Source of the DNA: UBA1231 sp045652765
GTDB taxonomy: Bacteria; Bacillota_I; Bacilli_A; ML615J-28; CAG-313
Assembly (NCBI GenBank): GCA_045652765.1
Contig: JAZOLG010000037.1
Span: forward strand, 1 to 9,893
DNA: 9,893 nucleotides
Direction: 5' to 3'
In this document: one piece after another, positions 5,432 through 9,893 of the stretch
How the letters are laid out: every line of letters begins with the position of its first letter
How positions within the stretch are numbered: position 1 is the first letter of the stretch
The notes under the pieces: generated by a model
The model's database searches: none
Seen by the model: the letters and a program-made list of their open reading frames with translations, nothing else
Told to the model about the DNA's origin: nothing
Position numbers and translations under genes: made by a program

Positions 5432-8400
5432 AGTTTGGCAAACTGAATTAAATTATCAACTTGTTAATGATCAATTGTTTGTTAATACATATACTAGAAG
5501 ATTGCTTTATCAAAAAAATATTTATAAAATAGGACTAGGTAATTTTGAAATTCCGATTTCATTAAATTATAATAGTAATTCATTAGAAGATGATTTTCAG
5601 GATATAAAAATTGGATTTTCTAATGGTTGGAAACTTAATGTTGAGCAATATATCATACACTATGAGCAAACAATCGATTCAATCAAACCTGACGTTGTTG
5701 ATTATTTATATATTGATGCTAATTGGTGCATTCATAGTTTTGTTAAATATTCGTCATGTTTAATCGATAATCAATTAGTAGATTATTATTATGGATACAA
5801 TGACACATCTTTAAGATTATATATTTATGAAGATGGTAAAAAGGAAGTTGTTGATACAACTGGTAATACATTATTTTTTAATGCTGATGGAAAATTAGTA
5901 AAAATGAGGAGTGCGTTAAATGATAATATTGAAAAGATAATCGAGTATTCCAATAATCATATAAGTAAAATATATGATGCTAGAGAACCAAATCATTATA
6001 TTTCATTTGTTTACGATAATGATTTATTAAGGTATATTACGAACAGTGAAGACAATAATAGTCTAACATTTATGTATGATGAAAATTCAAGATTAAAAGA
6101 GATTAAACAACAGTTTAATGGATTAAATAGAAAGTTAGTAGACTTTGATTATTTTAGTTATAATAAATTAAAAGAAGTATTTGACAATATCTCATATACT
6201 GCGTTTCATGTAGACTATCAAATTACTAATACAGAAACGTTTGTTCAAGAGATAAAAGAATTATCATATGAAGATAAGTATAGTTCAATAATCGAATCTA
6301 ATATGATATATTGTTCAGAAGGAGTATATTGTGATAATGCACTTTTATTATTAGAAAATAAGCATAGATTTTATAAAAAAACATTAGAAACAAGTGAATC
6401 AAGGCTTATTAAGGATATAGTATTTTCAATTAATGGTAATAATGTTTTAACTGTTCAAACATTGGGGGATAGCGAGTGTAGGTATTATTTTGATGAGGAT
6501 GGAAAAAATATTTCAGTTTTGGAAAATAGAGGAAACTTGTCTCATTACACATTGTTTAAGACAAATGGTTGGTTAATATCTGAAAATACTAATAATGATA
6601 CATCAATTAACGGAAATGCAGTAACTGTGTTAAATTCAAATGAACTATGTATAAATAAAAATACCAATGATGGAGATAATCAATTTAATAAATTTATGAA
6701 TGATTTCGAACACGATTATGAGGTCGTTGAAAATCCCAATGTAGAGGATTTCTATGTTACTTTTTGGGTTAAATTTACAGAAATTATAAGTGAAAAAGCT
6801 TCCGGTAAAATATCATTTGTTTTTCATTATGAAGAAGATGGTGAAGAAAAAACTCGTACTTCTAGTGAGGAATTTAGACTTCTTAAAGCACAAAAGCATC
6901 ATTGGCAATTTATATCAGTGCCAATTGTATTAACAAGAGATGTGAAAGATGTTCAAGAACTAAAGATTAGTTTTTACAATATGGCTGAAAATTCGGTAAT
7001 TTCAATTGCTGATGTTCGAATAGGAGTTGCACCAAATAATAGAGTATATATTGGCAAAAGTACACACTTAGACCAAGTACGTAAAATAATTTATAATGAT
7101 GAATTTGACGACCAAAAAGAAATTGAAATTGATAACAATGATTATCTAGTACAATATGATATAGAGGAAACATATAAAAGTTTATATTTAATGAATAAAA
7201 CTAAATATAATAGTGGATTATTTGACATGGTATATTGTAATGGGAAAAAGGTAAAAAGAGTTAAAAATATAAAATTAAAAAAATTACTATTATGTAGTGA
7301 TGATTTTGAAATTGACGATAAAGGAATTCCTAATTTTAGGGTTCAATCGTGCTTGAAAATTGGCATAGATTCATATAATATTACGGATCAACAACATGTA
7401 TATACTCCAGATGTTAAAAATAATAGATTTATTCATGAAATTAAAACTTCATATGATAATGTTAATGAAAGAAATGATGAAGCCGTTGAGTTATTTTCTA
7501 AAAGGTATTATATAAGAAAATCATTTGATGGATTGTTGTATAGTGAACAAGATAATTATGATATTATTACAGATTATGTATATGATGCTTATGGAAACAT
7601 CGAACAAATAATTAAAACAAATAAAGATGATGATGCAATCATTACAAATTATTTATATGATACATCTGACACAAAAATGAGAAAACAACCTCAAGAAATA
7701 TCAGATCCAATAAACAATAATGTATTTACTTATAATGATATTTATGGGTTTGTAATTTCCACTGTTAAAAATGGTGTTAAAGAAGAATATGAGTATGATT
7801 CTTTTCTTGATCATATTAAAAAAATAAAGTTTTACGATAAAAATGGACAATATGTTGGTTGTAACAACTTTATTTATAATTATGATAAATTAATATTATT
7901 GTCAAATGCAGCATCGCAAAGATATGAATATTATTATAACAAAGATGGTGAAATTCAAGAAATATACACTAATACAAGAAAGTTGTTAGATATAGAAAAA
8001 ATTAAAAATATTGTAAATACTACATATGTAGTTAAAAGAAAAAAACACGATTCAAATAATGATATTGTCGATAATGATCTTCAACTTATATATAATTTAG
8101 ATGGACAATTAACTAATATAATAAATGGTAATGAAAATGTAAATATTTATTATCAAGGTGAAATGAATCCATATAGTAAGAATTTATCTGAAATATCTAA
8201 ATATAGTGAATATTGTTGGAAACATAAAGAAAGCCCTAAAGTTCAAAAACCAGTAATGTATATAGATCCATATAGAAATTGTCAAGTAGTGTATTATCAT
8301 GGTTCAAATAATGAAGTGGTTGGCTTTTGTGACAAAAATATGGGACATAATACAAGTAATAGTAAGTTAGTTAGAAAAGAAATTGTAAATGATAAAATTA

Positions 8401-9893
8401 AGTATAAGTTATTTGATTATAAATTAGACTTGATTAATTATAATTTTACATTTGACATAGAGTATGATTGTAGTAATTCAAGAATTAAAACGCCAGATAA
8501 AAGAATTATAAAAACTTCGTATTTTACATTAAATATTTTAGACTCATACGAATATAAAGAATTATCAGATTTCGAATATGACTATGATTCATTTGGCAGA
8601 CTAAAAGAAAAAGAAACGAATAGTAATGGTTTACAATATAAATATAATTATACGTATAATAACGATTGTAAGGAAATGAGTAAAGATTTATCAGTTACTT
8701 TTTTTAATGATTACACTTTAGAAAAATATGATTTGACTGAAACTATTAAATATGATACAATTAATAACGAAGAAACAATTGAGATTGCAGAAAGTGGAAC
8801 ACTTTGTAAATCTGATTTAACTGGACCATTATTTGTTGATATTGACAGAAGTACGAAATATATTTTTGATTCCTTTAAACAATTATCAAGAGAAGAAGAT
8901 TATTTAAATAATCATACTGACTATGTGTATGACCAATTTGGTAATCTTGTTGAAGTTAAAGTTAATAATAATATTGAAAAGATTTTTACTTATAATTATG
9001 ATAAACTAATGTCGTATAAACATAATAATGTTCAAATACCAATTGAGTATGATGTTAATGCTAATATTTCAAGAATTGGATCAAAAGTATTCAAGTATAA
9101 TAGTAACAACTTAATTAGTACATTTATAGATACAAATACTAACAAACTAACTGAATATAAATATAGTTATGATGGTATACTTTATCAAAAAAACAAACAT
9201 ATTAGTGATGATCCAAATTCTGACTTAGAATATCAAATAAATTATTATATGGATAATGGACGTATTTTAGCTGAAGAACGAGTTGAACAAAATGATACAA
9301 AAAAATTATTTTATTTTTATGATCTAGAAGGTATTACAACTATAGGGTATAATGATGAAATGTATCACTTACAAAAAGATATTTTGGGAAACATTAAAAA
9401 GATTATTCATAATGGTCAAGCCATTTGTGAATACAATTATGATGCTTGGGGAAATACAACAATAAATTATTATGATAATAGTATAGAAGATTATCAATTT
9501 ATAATTGACAATAATCCTTTTAGATATAGAGGATATTATTATGATGTCGAAACTCAGTTATTCTATTGCAACTCTAGATATTATTCACCTGAACTTTGTC
9601 GTTGGATTTCACCTGATAGCATTGAGTATTTAGATTCTGAAAGTATCAATGGATTGAATTTATACTGCTACTGCTTTAATAATCCGATCATGTACGTAGA
9701 TCCTGATGGACATATGCCTAAATGGTTAGAGAACACATTAAAAATTGGTGGAGCAGTTTTGTTAACTGCAGCTTTAGTAGCTGGAAGTATATTTATTGCT
9801 GGTCCCGCTTCAATAATATTGGCTGGAGCAGCATTAGGAGCCGCTGGTGGATTAATTGGTGGTGGAATAAGTAGTGGAATTTCTTCTGTAATG
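5418..9893 (+). CDS. Giant RHS/YD-repeat protein, putative polymorphic toxin (3' end beyond window)
   Basis: I translated the frame from ATG 5418 to the last base: 1492 codons without a stop. RHS proteins fold as a large beta shell around a C-terminal toxin. Seen here: no signal peptide; an RHS-type N-terminus (GLGNFEIPISLNYNS near 39-53, GFSNGWKLN near 66-74); early YD-type repeats (about 175-230); a jelly-roll, carbohydrate-binding-like module (about 440-545, with FWVKF and WQFISVPI); further repeats such as YDAYGN (722-727), YDSFGRL (1056-1062), YDQFGNL (1171-1177) and YDAWGN (1341-1346); and the conserved core end from NPFRYRGYYYD (1366) to DPDGH (1428-1432). RHS cores are usually cut near this point. 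After it comes MPKWLENTLKIGG and a Gly/Ala-rich hydrophobic stretch to 1492; the toxic domain is beyond the window. GGAG at 5404-5407 lies 10 nt before the ATG. The family is certain; toxin activity is inferred. Confidence 0.95.
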   Translation, partial: MDLSRVWQTELNYQLVNDQLFVNTYTRRLLYQKNIYKIGLGNFEIPISLNYNSNSLEDDFQDIKIGFSNGWKLNVEQYIIHYEQTIDSIKPDVVDYLYIDANWCIHSFVKYSSCLIDNQLVDYYYGYNDTSLRLYIYEDGKKEVVDTTGNTLFFNADGKLVKMRSALNDNIEKIIEYSNNHISKIYDAREPNHYISFVYDNDLLRYITNSEDNNSLTFMYDENSRLKEIKQQFNGLNRKLVDFDYFSYNKLKEVFDNISYTAFHVDYQITNTETFVQEIKELSYEDKYSSIIESNMIYCSEGVYCDNALLLLENKHRFYKKTLETSESRLIKDIVFSINGNNVLTVQTLGDSECRYYFDEDGKNISVLENRGNLSHYTLFKTNGWLISENTNNDTSINGNAVTVLNSNELCINKNTNDGDNQFNKFMNDFEHDYEVVENPNVEDFYVTFWVKFTEIISEKASGKISFVFHYEEDGEEKTRTSSEEFRLLKAQKHHWQFISVPIVLTRDVKDVQELKISFYNMAENSVISIADVRIGVAPNNRVYIGKSTHLDQVRKIIYNDEFDDQKEIEIDNNDYLVQYDIEETYKSLYLMNKTKYNSGLFDMVYCNGKKVKRVKNIKLKKLLLCSDDFEIDDKGIPNFRVQSCLKIGIDSYNITDQQHVYTPDVKNNRFIHEIKTSYDNVNERNDEAVELFSKRYYIRKSFDGLLYSEQDNYDIITDYVYDAYGNIEQIIKTNKDDDAIITNYLYDTSDTKMRKQPQEISDPINNNVFTYNDIYGFVISTVKNGVKEEYEYDSFLDHIKKIKFYDKNGQYVGCNNFIYNYDKLILLSNAASQRYEYYYNKDGEIQEIYTNTRKLLDIEKIKNIVNTTYVVKRKKHDSNNDIVDNDLQLIYNLDGQLTNIINGNENVNIYYQGEMNPYSKNLSEISKYSEYCWKHKESPKVQKPVMYIDPYRNCQVVYYHGSNNEVVGFCDKNMGHNTSNSKLVRKEIVNDKIKYKLFDYKLDLINYNFTFDIEYDCSNSRIKTPDKRIIKTSYFTLNILDSYEYKELSDFEYDYDSFGRLKEKETNSNGLQYKYNYTYNNDCKEMSKDLSVTFFNDYTLEKYDLTETIKYDTINNEETIEIAESGTLCKSDLTGPLFVDIDRSTKYIFDSFKQLSREEDYLNNHTDYVYDQFGNLVEVKVNNNIEKIFTYNYDKLMSYKHNNVQIPIEYDVNANISRIGSKVFKYNSNNLISTFIDTNTNKLTEYKYSYDGILYQKNKHISDDPNSDLEYQINYYMDNGRILAEERVEQNDTKKLFYFYDLEGITTIGYNDEMYHLQKDILGNIKKIIHNGQAICEYNYDAWGNTTINYYDNSIEDYQFIIDNNPFRYRGYYYDVETQLFYCNSRYYSPELCRWISPDSIEYLDSESINGLNLYCYCFNNPIMYVDPDGHMPKWLENTLKIGGAVLLTAALVAGSIFIAGPASIILAGAALGAAGGLIGGGISSGISSVM

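Noticed and set aside
1299..7173. Minus-strand ORFs at 1299-1484, 3644-3862, 4530-4724 and 6967-7173
   Set aside because: They lie wholly inside well-supported plus-strand genes, have no family resemblance, and look like antisense shadows in AT-rich DNA.
1..9893. Mycoplasma-type genetic code (TGA = Trp)
   Set aside because: All Trp codons seen are TGG (ten in the RHS frame alone) and no gene has an in-frame TGA; genes end in TAA or TAG.
1..9893. CRISPR arrays, tRNA or rRNA genes, insertion sequences
   Set aside because: I saw no regularly spaced repeats, cloverleaf-like segments, transposase motifs or terminal inverted repeats; almost all of the window is coding.

Overview
The window comes from a low-GC Gram-positive bacterium (Bacillota). 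By eye G+C is about 25 percent, slightly higher in holA and slightly lower in the RHS gene. The adjacent comEC and holA genes, the strong AAGGAGG ribosome binding sites and the holA protein itself fit a gut-type Bacilli, Erysipelotrichia or Acholeplasma-related lineage, but I cannot name a genus. All visible Trp codons are TGG and no gene carries an in-frame TGA, so the standard bacterial code applies. Every supported gene is on the plus strand.

Region 1 (1-2155) is chromosomal housekeeping: the 3' half of comEC (DNA-uptake channel with a metallo-beta-lactamase domain), then holA (clamp-loader delta subunit) with its own extended -10 promoter and a clear terminator.

Region 2 (2156-2325) is an unusually dense regulatory segment. 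It holds a vegetative-type promoter with a palindrome between -35 and -10, a short leader ending in a second terminator, then a GTTGTRAAA / CGTGTTA element that looks like an alternative-sigma promoter, followed by another palindrome near the predicted transcription start.

Region 3 (2326-9893, running off the window) is an accessory gene set on one strand. It encodes a small sigma-70-family factor, a membrane-anchored coiled-coil protein, a phage-type holin, a phage tail-like small protein, a MurE-like ligase without its UDP-binding domain, and a giant RHS/YD-repeat protein. The RHS frame is open from 5418 to the last base (1492 codons). The window ends about 60 residues after the conserved DPDGH end of the RHS core, so the C-terminal toxin and any immunity gene are not visible. 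Genes 2981 onward are spaced by 3-10 nt or overlap, so they look like one operon.

Working model (inference): the sigma factor activates itself and the downstream operon through the duplicated promoter motif. The operon makes a large RHS effector without a signal peptide, plus a holin that could release it. The logic resembles clostridial toxin loci where a dedicated sigma factor and a holin accompany a large toxin (TcdR/TcdE, UviA/UviB) and PBSX-like phage late operons. The phage tail-like protein and the Mur-type ligase between holin and RHS are unexplained and are the most novel part.
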